Source of the DNA: Cavenderia fasciculata
Taxonomy: Eukaryota; Evosea; Eumycetozoa; Acytosteliales; Cavenderiaceae
NCBI RefSeq assembly: GCF_000203815.1
Contig: NW_004457734.1
Location: 1,247,233 to 1,311,232 of the forward strand
DNA length: 64,000 nucleotides
Direction of reading: 5' to 3'
Positions 1 through 11,000 of this stretch are shown here, piece by piece; the first letter of the stretch is position 1; every line of letters starts with the position of its first letter. The notes under the pieces were generated by a model. The model was not told the DNA's origin and did no database searches. It saw only the letters and a list, made by a program, of their open reading frames with translations. The position numbers and the translations under genes are program-made.

Positions 1-1373
1 ATGAAAGTAGAATTTGAGTTGAATGACGAGATGCACGACCAAGACGAATATAAGTTTCATTGAATTCAACTTCTTCAAAATCTAGAAAACTAAAGTCTTC
101 CAATACTTCAACCTCTTTGGTTATGTTTTCATAGAGTTCCGAGTAACCTTCATTGACAGCATCGAAAAAGGCAAAGAGGAGCCATTGGGAACTAGATAGT
201 TGTGATCGTGAAAGATACTTGAATGAATTGACAACATGATCAAAACATGATAGAGGATGTTTGTGAAAGACTACGATATAGTCACTAAACAATACAAGAT
301 AGAATAGATTCTCTCGTAGTTGATTTCCTTTACCACGACTCTGTACCAACTCGGAACAGATGACCAATAGGTATTCTGGAAACTCTTCGCATTTCTCTGG
401 AGTATCACCATCCAATTTAATTTCATTAGTTGTCAGCGAATGAAGTCCAAGACAATGTCCAACGATATCAACTTGATCATCTGTCAACCCTTGTAAATCA
501 ATCCATGTAGGAGTATTTAAATGACTTGATACTCTTTTTAATCTTCTATTATTTGATTTTAATTCATTACTATTATTATTATTTGATTGATCAACACTCT
601 TTCGTAGAGGATGTATATTCTTTTCATCATCTTCTTTGTTTTTTTCTTTTTCTTTGATTAATGTTAAGAAACCTAAATAAAAATAAATAAATAAATAGAG
701 ACATAAATATCAAATGACAGGATATATATTTGGACATACACATTAATTCATCAAATGTATAAGTTTCAAAGACATCTTTTTCTTCAGACACTAGCCGTAT
801 CTTTTGATGTGGAACAGGTTTGTGTAAAAGGTTTGGAAAAGTAATCTTTTCCTGTTGTTGATATTCATCGTGATAATGTTGTTGTTGAAGCAAGTGATCG
901 TCATCATCATCAAAATTACTATCTCTACTTTGTTTGAATAATCCACTTTTACCAAAACTTTTGTTACTATCATTTGATTGATTCAAATTGTATTGTTGTT
1001 GCGTTTGTTGATAGTAATTTGTATTATTATCTTGCGTGAGTAATAATGGTGATGATTCTTCTTTAAACTTTTTTGGTACACGAGAACTTGAAGTTGAGGT
1101 TGGTGATTTTACTCTTTGAGGTGATGATGATGATGATGATGATGAAGACGATGATGATGATGGCGTAGTTGTAGTCTTTGTTGTCGTAGTCGTAGTCATT
1201 CTAAATTCATTTTCATTGTTGTTGTTGTTGTTACTGTCACGTGATGATGACAATCCACCACCACCTTGATAATAGGTATCTGGAGCATTTGATAGATCCT
1301 TTAAACTTCTTTCCTTTGATAGCAATCTGTCAACAGAGCTTGAAGATGAAGAGAGTAATGGTAGTTTCTCCAT
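1..1373 (-). CDS. CorA-type Mg2+ transporter, N-terminal part (cut by window start)
   Basis: Two exons are visible, 1373-740 and 672 to the window edge, joined over a 67 bp intron (GTATGT donor). The first ~200 residues are low complexity with Ser, Thr, Asn and Gln tracts. From about residue 266 the protein matches the cytosolic domain of fungal-type CorA/Mnr2 transporters: TWIDLQGLTDDQ, then GLHSLT, EKCEEFPEYLL, a region ending VVFHKHP and a late RLGRASRH helix. The family moves Mg2+ across a membrane as a pentamer. The two C-terminal membrane helices and the GMN motif would lie to the left of this window, so the gene is partial here. It is divergent from REXO4 across about 490 bp. The family call is secure; the membrane on which it sits is not known. 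Confidence 0.85.
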
Positions 1374-1865
1374 TATTACGGTAGGTCTTACACTTACAAT
1401 CTCTCTTGTTTAAGAACTATCTATCTATCTATCTATCTAAACCATTACTTTTAATTAGTTAATTAAATTATGGCCAATCCTAAATATATACATGTAATAT
1501 TACAATGAACTCTAGAAAAGTAAAGTCATGTGATTGATGATTTCACCTCTTTCTTTGTTTTAAAAACCCTCATTTTAATTTAATTTTAATAAAAAAGTGT
1601 TAGAAGGTATCATCCAACCTCACCACCACTACTATGATGGTGAATAAAAACCCATCGCGGGTGCTATAATGATTTTAATATTTATCTAGCCATTTATTAT
1701 TATCTCATTTCGAATTCCCATAATACTGCAGTTGTCAATTATTAAAATTGAAAACTTTAACAAAAAACGAACGAATGTTGCGAATTTAGAAATATATAAC
1801 TAATTTTGTACAGTACGGTCAGTTTGTTTGTTGTTTATGTGTGTGTATGCGTGTGTTGAATAGTA
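1374..1865. other. Divergent intergenic region between corA-like gene and rexo4
   Basis: About 490 bp between two divergently transcribed genes, so it should hold both promoters. It contains a short TATC/CTAT repeat near 1415-1440, several poly-A/T runs and a TTCCCATAA near 1716. I see no open frame of note. Confidence 0.5.
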
Positions 1866-3384
1866 ATGTCAGAGAAGAATCATAATCAAAACAAGAGAAA
1901 GCAAATGGAGGTTGACACAAAGGTAAAGACACCAGCAGCTGCTGTCGTTCCAACAAAAGCACCAACAGCCAAACCAGCAGCAGCCAAACCAGCAGCAGGA
2001 GCAGTAGATAAAAAGAAAAAGGATGATAATAAGAAGAAATTCAACAACAAATACAACAAATTCAATGGTCCTAAAAAGTATATCAAGAAGAAAAAGACTC
2101 CCAAAGCTGCAACAGCAGATGGAGCAGACAACAACAACAACAACAAGAAAAATGAACATATTGTAAAGAAACAAAAGGTTGCAGAGATTGTTGAACCAAT
2201 CGTCATTGAACCACCTAAACCTGTTGAACCAATAGATGCTGCTAAAATAGGTTCAAATTGGGAGTTACTTGTAAGTAGTATATAAGAATGGAAAATGAAT
2301 GAAAATGAACAATCATCATCTGACTCTTATTATTATTGATTATTATTATATAAAGAAAAAGAAAAGAAAGGTTAAACCACAACAACCATCACAAGAAGAA
2401 AAGAAACCAGAACAAGAACAATCATCATCATCATCAACAACAAGATCTGTACCACCAAAGAAAAAGGATGAACTTGATGGAATTGAAATAGATGAATCTA
2501 AATCAATATTTGATTTAAGAACAACTATTGATAAATCGTATGTTGTATATGAATGTCAAAGAGGTACAAAAGGTACAAACACACGGTACTTATTGATTTA
2601 ATTTTGTTTGTTATTTTGTAGGAGTACAAAAAGAGTAGCAATTGATTGTGAAATGGTTGAAGTAATTGATGATGAAGGAGCAAGAAAGAGTTCACTTGGA
2701 AGTGTTTGTGTGATCAATCAATATGGAAATACAATTTATAAGAGTTTTGCTAAACCCGATCGTAGGGTAAGCGATTTTAGAACGAGATGGTCGGGATTGA
2801 CCAAAGCTAAAATAGACAGTGCTCCACCTGCTGCACAAGTACAAAAGGCCGTTGCCCAACTACTCCGTGACAAGATTGTCATTGGACATGATTTGGCCAC
2901 CGATCTCAAAGTACTAGAGATTCACGTCGACCCTAAATTCCAACGTGACAGTTCATCGTTTGATCCATTAATGTGTGATCAAGAGTTACAAGTTAAAAAG
3001 AAAAAGGATAGCCATTCAGCAGCTCCACAAAAGAAATTAAATCTTCAAGATTTAATGACCAACGATGACGATAATAACAACAGCGCTGGTGGTGCCAAAG
3101 AAAATGAATTGGTTACTGTTACTAGACGTATGCCACAATCACTCAAAAAGTTGGCAGCCATTCATCTTGGAGTACGTATTCAAAAGGGTCAACACAATGC
3201 CGAAGAAGATGCACTCACCTCGATGATGTTGTACAACAAATTCAAAAAGCAATGGGAAGACGAAACAACCAAAAAGTTTTATCATCAAAAGAAACCAAAT
3301 CAAATCAAAAAACAAGAACAACAAGAGAAATATGATGAATATAAAAGAAACAAAGAATATTATTTCCAATCTCTTAAAAAATAA
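1866..3384 (+). CDS. rexo4: REXO4-like 3'-5' RNA exonuclease (DEDDh)
   Basis: Three exons, 1866-2270, 2356-2537 and 2622-3384, give 449 residues. The N-terminal half is Lys/Ala-rich and basic. The C-terminal half is a DEDDh exonuclease: Exo I AIDCEM near residue 203, Exo II GHDLATD near 286-290, and Exo III HNAEEDA near 386-391, so all catalytic acids and the histidine are present. REXO4 (XPMC2/Rex4) is a nucleolar nuclease linked to pre-rRNA processing. The start of exon 2 reads KKKRKV, a classical nuclear localisation signal. The second donor could instead be at 2586, but that would leave a 36 bp intron; the GTATGT at 2538 fits better. The C-terminal tail is rich in Lys and Gln. Confidence 0.88.
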
Positions 3385-3490
3385 AAGACACAACAAACAA
3401 ACCATATTAACTATATTATTTTCAAATCAATTAAATTAATTAATTATTACTATTACTTTCCTTTTCTTTTGGTTAATATATCTTTTAGTT

Positions 3491-5010
3491 TTATTGTTGT
3501 TTTTTAGTAGTATTATTATTATTATTAGAGGCGTATGGGATTTTAAAGCATTTAATCTTTAAATGACTACATAATTGTTGGATGGTGTCTTTGACAAAGA
3601 GACTGTATCGAATGATACCAATCAAGGTAAAAAGAATTAGTATGTATTGTTCCTCAATGCCATGGGTGATGGCTGATAAAGAAGAGGAGATGACGTTGGA
3701 TGGTGAAGAGGTTGATACAAATTGATGGGAAAAATAGCGGAGAATGGATATACAGGTCATGACAATCATTGGAACCAAAGACTTTTGAAAGATGGAAAAC
3801 TTTTCGTGACACATGTGACACAGAATCAAACGACTAACCAACTCTCCAAAAATGAGGCCAATTGTCACGTGAACAGTACGTGGATACTTGATCCAAATAG
3901 AATCATCTCCATAAAATGATGTAGATGTGTAATACCAAAGGAATGCACATGATGTAATCATAACCCAAACAAGTATATGTTTAAGTGCTGGTGCAATTGG
4001 TTTCTTTTTTTCTTTTAAATGATTAACAACATTCATTATACTAAAAAATAAATAATTAATTAATAAATAATGGTTATGATAGATATATTTTTTGTTTATA
4101 CATACTTGATAACACATGTAATAAGAGTTGGAATTGAAATAGAAAATGCAATGATAACATTCATTTTACAATTGAGTAAACATGATGGGAGGAGATTGGT
4201 GATAGAACTGATGGATTCTGGAAGGAATTGTCCGAGTGGAGTAATCCAAGCTTCACCACCAAGTACAGCGGTACCTAAAAATGCAAGTACTACAATGATG
4301 ATACCTTCATCGGGTCCATTAATCTTTCCTAAATGCAATACACCAGTATGATATTCCTCCCATGTTGCCAACCAAAATGGCATCAATGTTGTAACAAATA
4401 TTTGATATAATGCTAAATATCCACTACCATAACTACCAATACTTGCTGCTGTAATTGCTTGAAACTAATTATATAGGTTTGATTATTATTATTATTATTG
4501 TTCATTTCCTTTCTTTTACTACTTTCTTTTACTAATGTAACTACATACAGTACAAACAACAGAATCACAACCATGATCGAATAATTGACCTAGTGGAGAA
4601 CTACTTCCAGTTCTTCTAGCTTGTTTACCATCTACATTATCCATTGTTTGATAGAAAAAGAGGGCAGCTGCAGCCAACAAATACACCCATGTTGGAAGGA
4701 TACCTTCATAGTTTGGTGTATACCAACCAACTATTAAAAAGCTTATAATAATACCTATTGTTCCTGTCAATGTAATCTAGACAAGATTATAACAATATCA
4801 AACAAACAACCTATTAGTACCAACCAAGTATATCGTACTCTCTCTACTCTACTAACTACTACATACTAGATTAGGAGCAACCCATAATGGAACCAACTCT
4901 ACACAATAGTTCCAATAGTGTCTGAGAACATAATATGCTAATAGACTGTCATCTATACCAGAGTATTTATGATTTGATAGATTGACTAAAGCTTGGTCGG
5001 ATAACTTCAT
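3491..5010 (-). CDS. CDP-alcohol phosphotransferase (choline/ethanolamine type)
   Basis: Four exons, 5010-4867, 4776-4549, 4464-4106 and 4040-3491, all in phase, give 426 residues, the usual size of EPT1/CPT1 enzymes. The catalytic CDP-alcohol motif DG-x2-AR-x8-G-x3-D-x3-D is complete at about residues 98-120 (DGKQARR ... GQLFDHGCD). Several hydrophobic helices follow. These ER or Golgi membrane enzymes move phosphocholine or phosphoethanolamine from the CDP carrier to diacylglycerol, the last step of the Kennedy pathway. The N-terminus resembles eukaryotic EPT/CPT ([10 protein letters not shown], then [15 protein letters not shown]). The C-terminus is an Asn/Lys/Gln tail. Which head group it prefers cannot be read from the sequence. 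Confidence 0.9.
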
Positions 5011-5812
5011 CTCTCTCTCTCTCTTTTTTGTCTCTTCTTCTTCTTCTTGTCTCTCTTCTCTTTTATCTCAAATAAATTCTAAATGAATTTCTGTAATTGA
5101 ACGAAGACTGCTTGCTTTGCGTTGTATATAGCACTCTCTCTCTCTCTCAAACACACACAAACAAGAATAAATTTAGCACCTCTTTTGGGGTGTGTGTTCT
5201 GAATGAAAGAGACGAACAAAACAAAAATATCTTTTTTATGTTCAAAAAGGGGAATTTCATCATTCCCGACTCCAATGTCAGAGGAAGTAATCGAATTATC
5301 CATCCACTCGTAGTTTGGACAATTGATTGATGATATGTTTGTGTTTCACCGGAGCCGAAGGAATAATTAAATGATAGTTATTATTTAATTAATTAATTTA
5401 CTATACCAACACTTTTCAATAATAAATAAACAACTTACCTCGTCATACTTTGAAGAGAGTATGTTCAAAGAGATTTGGGTGGATGTCGCGATAGGTAGTA
5501 ATACAACCCTTTGGGATCTTGTTCAAAAGTGTGTATTGGGTATTTACATATGTATATATATCCAAAAGAACCTTTGAACAAGATACCAAAGTTGATTACC
5601 CTAGAGCTTTGGAACCAAGAAACGAGACAGAAGAATTAACTAATAAAAATTATGATAGATAGAGATTTGATGAATCAGGTTTGTAGTAGTAAGTTGAATG
5701 TATCTTGTTGATCTTGTTCAAATCTCTGTCTATTGGACTCTACACATCAATACTGAATGTGAATACATTTAACAAAGAAGAAATCAAAAAAAAATAATAA
5801 AAAAGAGCTCAA
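5011..5812. other. Intergenic region with repeated GATCTTGTTCAAA-like words
   Basis: About 800 bp between a minus-strand gene start and a plus-strand gene start. It holds CT/CA-rich tracts (5011-5165) and, at 5516-5530, 5569-5585 and 5711-5725, copies of a 12-13 base word (GATCTTGTTCAAA) in both orientations. The open frame at 5097-5330 has no family resemblance and I do not call it. Confidence 0.4.
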
Positions 5813-6321
5813 ATGGGTTTCATTCATTCTTATATTAGATCAAGGATTGATGAGTTCAATTTCATTATTTATTTATCTAGATATATATATATAATGTTAG
5901 TTATCTATTTATTGGTATCGATTATCTTTGGGTTTTGTATATCATTCTTTAATGTTCATGTATTCATCTATGAATCTCTTTATAATATTGAATGGGTAAG
6001 ATAGGATAGATAGGATAGATAGAATAGATGAAATGTGTTAACACTTTTAAACTATTTCTAATCATTTAACAGAAAATAGTATTACCAGTGTTTGGTGGAC
6101 AAGTGTTGATATACTCTTTACTCTTCTTTTATCCATTGAGTAAATTGGTTAAAAAGATGACAAAAGAAGATGAAGATAGTCTCAAACAATACAATAACAA
6201 TGTAATGATGAATCTATTACATGACCCTACCATCATCTATCAACAACACAATCACAGTGTACATCAACATCAACATCAATATTCAACTCCAACTTCATCT
6301 GTCACTCCTACTATCAACTGA
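5813..6321 (+). CDS. Small two-helix membrane protein, unknown
   Basis: Two exons, 5813-5995 and 6073-6321, join in phase 0 over a 77 bp intron (GTAAGA to AACAG) and give 143 residues. Residues ~28-52 and ~68-84 are strongly hydrophobic, with a short charged segment (ESLYNIEW) between them. After the second helix comes a charged KKMTKEDED stretch and a His/Gln-rich tail (HQHQHQY). No signal peptide is obvious; both ends could face the cytosol. I do not recognise the family. The regular splice sites, the match of hydrophobic segments across the join and the good ATG context (caaATGg) support a real gene. Confidence 0.6.
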
Positions 6322-6753
6322 TGACATTGTGCATTCATAATTATCATCCATACATAAATATATGTGCAAATGAGAATAGATTGGTTGGTAAAAGGATATA
6401 TGCTTTAACATCCATCCATGGATGTTATCCTAACCAAAAAAGAAAAGACTCTTTTTGGCAATGACTCTCTCCACGATCGTGTGGTTATTCTCTAAAAGCA
6501 AATCAAACAATGGAAACATATCTCTCTCTCACTTTCTCTCTTACCTTTTTTGGTTCAAATATAAAGGTATATGGGAAGGACAATGTATAAACTTTCAATT
6601 CAATTGATAGACAAACAAGACATGCACGCAGAGATAAATAAATATTGGTATTGACTTTTTGTACAAATCTTTGGAAATCCAATTTATGTGTATATGTGTA
6701 TTTGTTTCTTTTCTTTTCTTTTTAAATAAATTAATAATTCTTATTCTTGTTGT
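6322..6753. other. Convergent intergenic region with nested inverted repeat
   Basis: Lies between the 3' ends of two convergent genes. It holds a nested inverted repeat at 6381-6436 (outer TTGGTT/AACCAA, inner AACATCCAT/ATGGATGTT) which could act in 3' end formation. No coding signal seen. Confidence 0.5.
6381..6436. repeat. Nested inverted repeat (hairpin)
   Basis: The inner arms AACATCCAT and ATGGATGTT (6407-6426) are separated by two bases. Flanking them, GGATA/TATCC-like and TTGGTT/AACCAA arms can pair further. It lies about 60 bp after the stop of the two-helix protein gene. Confidence 0.6.
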
Positions 6754-7693
6754 TTAGTTTCTTGAAATAACAGTTGTAGAAGCTTGATTATTTGCCATAA
6801 TTTCAATATTGGTAATTTGAACATGTTGTGGCCTATAATTATTATTGAAATGATAAGATTAGTTACATTGGTTTGTTCAATTAATTATATTCTCTATATT
6901 TATATTACCTTGAAGCACAATAAAAGATATTATCAGCAATATCATCGGCAACGAGTGGATCAATACCAACGTATGGCTTCTTTGCCTTGTCATTGTCACC
7001 ATTAAAACGAACTACACTAAAGTTGGTTTCAACGAGACCCGGGGAGACATTGGTAACTCTAATCTTGGTGCTGACGACTTCCATTCTGAGGACTTCGTTG
7101 AATGCATTGACAGCAGCCTTGGAGGCACAGTAGATGCTACCATTTGGGTATGGCATACTACCAGCAATACTAGAGACGTTAAAGATGTGTCCTTCGTTTC
7201 TACTGATCATACCTGGCAATAGAGTACGAGTGACACTAAACAAACCCTTGACATTAGTGTCAATGACCTTGTTCATATCATCAATTGAAAAGTTGGATAC
7301 TTGGTCAACACCAAGAGCAAGACCAGCATTGTTGACTAGGATATCAATGTTTTTCATATCCTCTGGTAAACTGCTAACCATCTTTTCAATAGAGCTTTGT
7401 GATGATACATCACATTCAAGAGCTACAACCTTGGACGATGTATTCTTTGATTCCAAATCACTCTTGATTTCCATCAATTTCTCTAATCTTCTACCCAATA
7501 TAATCACATGGTTACCATTTTGATGAAAGATACGTGCTACTGATTCACCAATACCTGATGATGCTCCTGTACTACAAGGTTGAAAGTTAGATTAGTTAAG
7601 TTAAAGAGAGAGAATGATCAAACAATCAATCAATCAATCAATCAATGACAACACATACATTAATACGATCTTGTTTGTTAATTGTCTAATCAT
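6754..7693 (-). CDS. Short-chain dehydrogenase/reductase (classical SDR, YdfG-like)
   Basis: Three exons, 7693-7659, 7571-6909 and 6832-6754, give 258 residues, the usual length of a classical SDR. The cofactor motif TGASSGIG is at residues 13-20 and is formed across the first splice join, which confirms it. NNAG is at ~92-95, the catalytic Ser in NVSSIAGS at ~145, and YCASK (Tyr159, Lys163) is intact. The late SPGLVETNF segment and the C-terminal FYCASRPQHVQI match the YdfG/serine-3-dehydrogenase-like group of NADP-dependent oxidoreductases. No targeting signal is visible, so it is probably cytosolic. The substrate is unknown; family members act on small hydroxy acids or on keto compounds. 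Confidence 0.9.
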
Positions 7694-8127
7694 TTTTGTA
7701 TTTATCTAAAGCCTTGTTTGTGTGTCAAATATGATGAACATGCAAAAAGAGAGAGAGTATTTATGAAGATCGGGTAGTTCATTGTCACACCATTAAAATC
7801 AATTTATTTTATTTTTTAACTAAAAGAATGAATGTGTGTTTGGTTTAGAGGTTGAAACAGTCATCAAAAGCATGACTGTTTGGGAAATATAAGTTAAGAA
7901 GATGTATTCTTTAATTTAAAATTGCCGACTGACAGGATCTTTGAGATCTTCGAGAACTTTCAATATTTTCAGATCGATTGCAAGGTAAATATCTAACACT
8001 ATACTATAGTATGATAGTGATTCATTGTTTAGATTTTTTGATTATTATTGATTTATTATTATTTACTATTTAATGTTTTACAATATATATATCATTTCAT
8101 TTGATTTATTTAGATGTACAGATCTAT
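7694..8127. other. Intergenic spacer, SDR promoter and 3' side of RNA-repair-like gene
   Basis: AT-rich, about 430 bp. It should carry the SDR promoter (right of 7693 on the minus strand) and the 3' end of the next minus-strand gene. I see no open frame, repeat array or RNA signature. Confidence 0.4.
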
Positions 8128-9968
8128 TTACAACTTCTTGGTAGTAATATTTAATGATTTGATATGCTCTTCAATCTTGGCAGGATCGGTGACACCTTCC
8201 TTGGAGGCCCATTGCTTGATGGATCCGATTAATTGACCAAACTCCTTCTTGTCTACTTGATGATACTTTGAAATCAAATCACCAAAATTAACAGCTGCAT
8301 TACTATTACCGTTATTACCACCAGCCTTGTTGTTTCCAGCTGCAGGCTTACGCTTTGGAGTTGCTACAGTTGATTCATAGACCGATTGACCTACTTCCTT
8401 GACATGAGAAGTCAACTTTAATTGAGTGATTGGCTTGAGCTTGAGTGAAATACTTGGGAATACAAATGATTCCTTTTTGACGGCATCAGTAGATTCACTG
8501 GTGGTGGCAGCAGTAGTGTTTTCTTGAACAAATGAAAGGATATGACCATCCTTGATAATCTCATCGATTGTCTTCCAATGGGTGATTTTGTTGCTGTCTA
8601 CTGGCTTACCCCTTGGATGATGAGCAATGGTAATGTGTGGGAGATCATTGGCAGTTGGAGCACCAGACACCTTTAATGCCAATGCTGCACCACTAAGACC
8701 GATACCTTCAACAGTCAATTCAACACGACTTCCAACAGGATATCTAGTTGCTAATAATTGTGTAGTCTTTAACTTTAATTGTTCCTCTACAGTGGTGGTG
8801 GCAGTAGTCACACTTGAACTTACACTAAGTTCAGCCAATTGATCTGTGATGGTTGCAGTAGCTGTAGCAGTAGTTTCGGTAGAGGTTGTGGTAGTTGTTG
8901 TTGAAACTTCAACTTCATCTTCAACCTTATCAACATATGTCTTCCATTGCTTTGGTTCCCAAGCACCCATATTCATTGTGGAATGGTGACATTTGACAAC
9001 CCAGTCTGATGGGAGGTCAAACCAAGAGAGGACAGTGTCTACAGACACCTTGTCCAATACAGAGCCAGTGTAGGACACCTTTTTCTTTAATTGGAAACCT
9101 TCCTTGCCATTGCGAGAAATCAATTCCTCGACCAACTTTGTCTCTTGGTCTTCGTCAATGTATTGTGGCTTCTCATCGATATGCACGACACTGCGTTCAA
9201 TGTTTGGAATGGTTTGAAGGAATGCTCTGAATTGTTCGACATGCTTGATACGATCGTCGTACATCTCAATCTTGACAATACGACCTGGTGCAACCGAATC
9301 AATCACGTGATTGATAAAACCAAGCTTAAAATCCATCGTTGTGACACGGTCCTTTCCAACTTCACTAATCATCTTTAAACCCATATAATTTACATTTAAT
9401 TGTACACTCTTTAAAATTCTCTTAATAATCTCTTCATAAATAAATGTTCTTCCAGTTAATAAACCTAAAACAACAAATAATAGTAGTAGTTAGTACATTT
9501 TATTTATAACTTTTATATATATTTTTAGATAGACTTACAAGTAATAGTATCGGGAGTATTGATTGATTGAATAGCTTGCTTTAAAACATTTTCATTGAAC
9601 CAATCTAAAGATGGAGTGGATGGTACGTATGGATCGTCAAGAGTGGCAGTCTCTTGAAACCAACCCAAACCATCTTCACTTGGCATAGCCTTGAGTTTAC
9701 CAACCATTGAAGGTGTCCACAACTCTGGATTTGGTTCTGGTGATTTGAAGAGAGTACTATCAAAATCAAAGATATTAAGAGTTAACTTGCTATCATCTGA
9801 TGTTTGATTGACTGGGTGTAATAATGGATACAACTTGTTGAATGTTTCCTTGCTCATGTTGTATTTTGTTGTTGTACTATCGTTATTGGTGGTAGTAGTA
9901 TTGGTAGTAGTATAGAGAGTAGTAGGAGTTGTATTATCTGTGGTATTAGTTACTTCGTCTGTAATCAT
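8128..9968 (-). CDS. Swiss-army-knife RNA-repair-like protein with HAD domain
   Basis: Two exons, 9968-9539 and 9464-8128, give 588 residues. After a Thr/Asn-rich N-terminus, a HAD-type motif IFDFDSTLF (Asp68, Asp70) begins a domain with PNPELW and GWFQ segments; LLTGRTF across the splice join supplies HAD motif II and YDDR later resembles motif IV. This arrangement is that of the HAD_SAK family (Swiss Army Knife RNA repair-like proteins), known in fungi and protists. A second half, from about residue 150 on, holds regions such as ITIAHHPRGKPVDSNKI, reminiscent of the 2H/ligase-like part. A long Thr/Ala tract interrupts it. The earlier in-frame start at 10052 would add an unlikely hydrophobic leader. 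Role in RNA end repair is inferred from the family only. Confidence 0.8.
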
Positions 9969-10127
9969 TTTTATATATATATATCTAGAGAGTTGATGAA
10001 TATCGATCGATTTTAGATAGATAATGAACAAATAGGTAAATGATGAAAACAACTGCCCTAACTCTAGATATTATAAAGACAAGCTCAAAACAAAAATACA
10101 ATAATAATAACAAAAAAATTAAAGATC

Positions 10128-10286
10128 TTACTTTTTTATCACATGTTTCTTGAAACTTGGTCGATTCGCAAAATTGCCCCTATTCTTTGATTGATGGTTT
10201 CGATGGTAGGGCGATCTGCTATTGGTCATATGACCGTTTGCAGCAGGTGTATAATTTCGTCGTGTGAACTGATGTTGTTGTTGATG

Positions 10287-10318
<32 letters not shown>

Positions 10319-10754
10319 GATGATTCCAATAGGTCATATGATTATCACAGCTACTATAGTCGGAACCAAGTTTATTAAAATCAAGACGACGTCGCATTTG
10401 CTCATATTCTCTCTGATTGTTGTTGTTGTTGTTGTTGTTATAATTTGGATTACCTCCTCGATCATTCTTGTGTTGTTGTTGTTGATGTTGTTGGTTATTC
10501 TTTTTCTTTTTCTTCTTGTTCTTTTTCTTTTTCTGATCAGTATTATTTAATGTGTTGGTTGTATGTACAGTGTCGTTGTTCTTGTTGTTGTTGTTGTTAT
10601 TGTTGTGATAATTTATAACCTTTTCTTTTGGTGATTGTATCGTTTTCTTTACACCTCCTCCTCCTTGCTTATTCTTATCATCAACTATTACTTTAGTCTC
10701 CTCCTCGGTTGCTGTATCAACCATCCCTTTTTTTTTCCTTTTTGGATTGCCCAT
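10128..10754 (-). CDS. Asn/Lys-rich basic protein, unknown
   Basis: A single exon of 208 residues. It begins with a basic stretch (NPKRKKKG) and contains long Asn, Gln and Lys tracts. More varied islands are REYEQMRRRLDFNKLGSDY near the middle and a C-terminal segment rich in Arg, Asn and Ser that ends SFKKHVIKK. The basic islands suggest a nuclear or RNA-bound protein, but this is inference. It follows the CCCH zinc-finger gene on the same strand; I considered it as a last exon of that gene, but it has its own ATG and a stop lies between them. I do not recognise a family. Confidence 0.6.
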
Positions 10755-11000
10755 ACATATACTACATATAATTACAAATATAAATAGACAATGACAATAT
10801 AAAAAATGATGATCTTTTTTTTTTTAAATATTATTTACAAATTTGGATTTATTTCTTTTCTTTTCTTTTCTTTTGTTAAATTGATATATATTTGTTTGTT
10901 TGTTCGTTTTTAAATAAATAAATAAATAAATATATAAATATAAATATATACAAAATATATAGAAAATAAATAAGTACCTACCACAAAAGAAGAAGATGCG

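Noticed and set aside
1716-1724. TTCCCATAA, similar to a dictyostelid upstream element of small RNA genes
   Set aside because: No recognisable small RNA starts at the expected distance of about 60 bases on this strand.
5097-5330. 77-codon plus-strand frame upstream of the CDP-alcohol gene
   Set aside because: No domain, no splice support, repeats of CT and CA at its start.
5432-5440. AACTTACCT, like the 5' end of U1 snRNA
   Set aside because: The following sequence has none of the U1 stem-loop motifs or an Sm site; the word also reads as a donor site on the other strand.
9969-10052. Upstream start for the RNA-repair-like gene
   Set aside because: It would add a hydrophobic, Tyr-rich leader encoded by AT-rich 5' leader sequence; the ATG at 9968 is followed by typical Thr/Asn coding sequence.
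10191-10550. Plus-strand frame rich in Ile and Val over the Asn-rich gene
   Set aside because: A direct by-product of AAT runs on the other strand.
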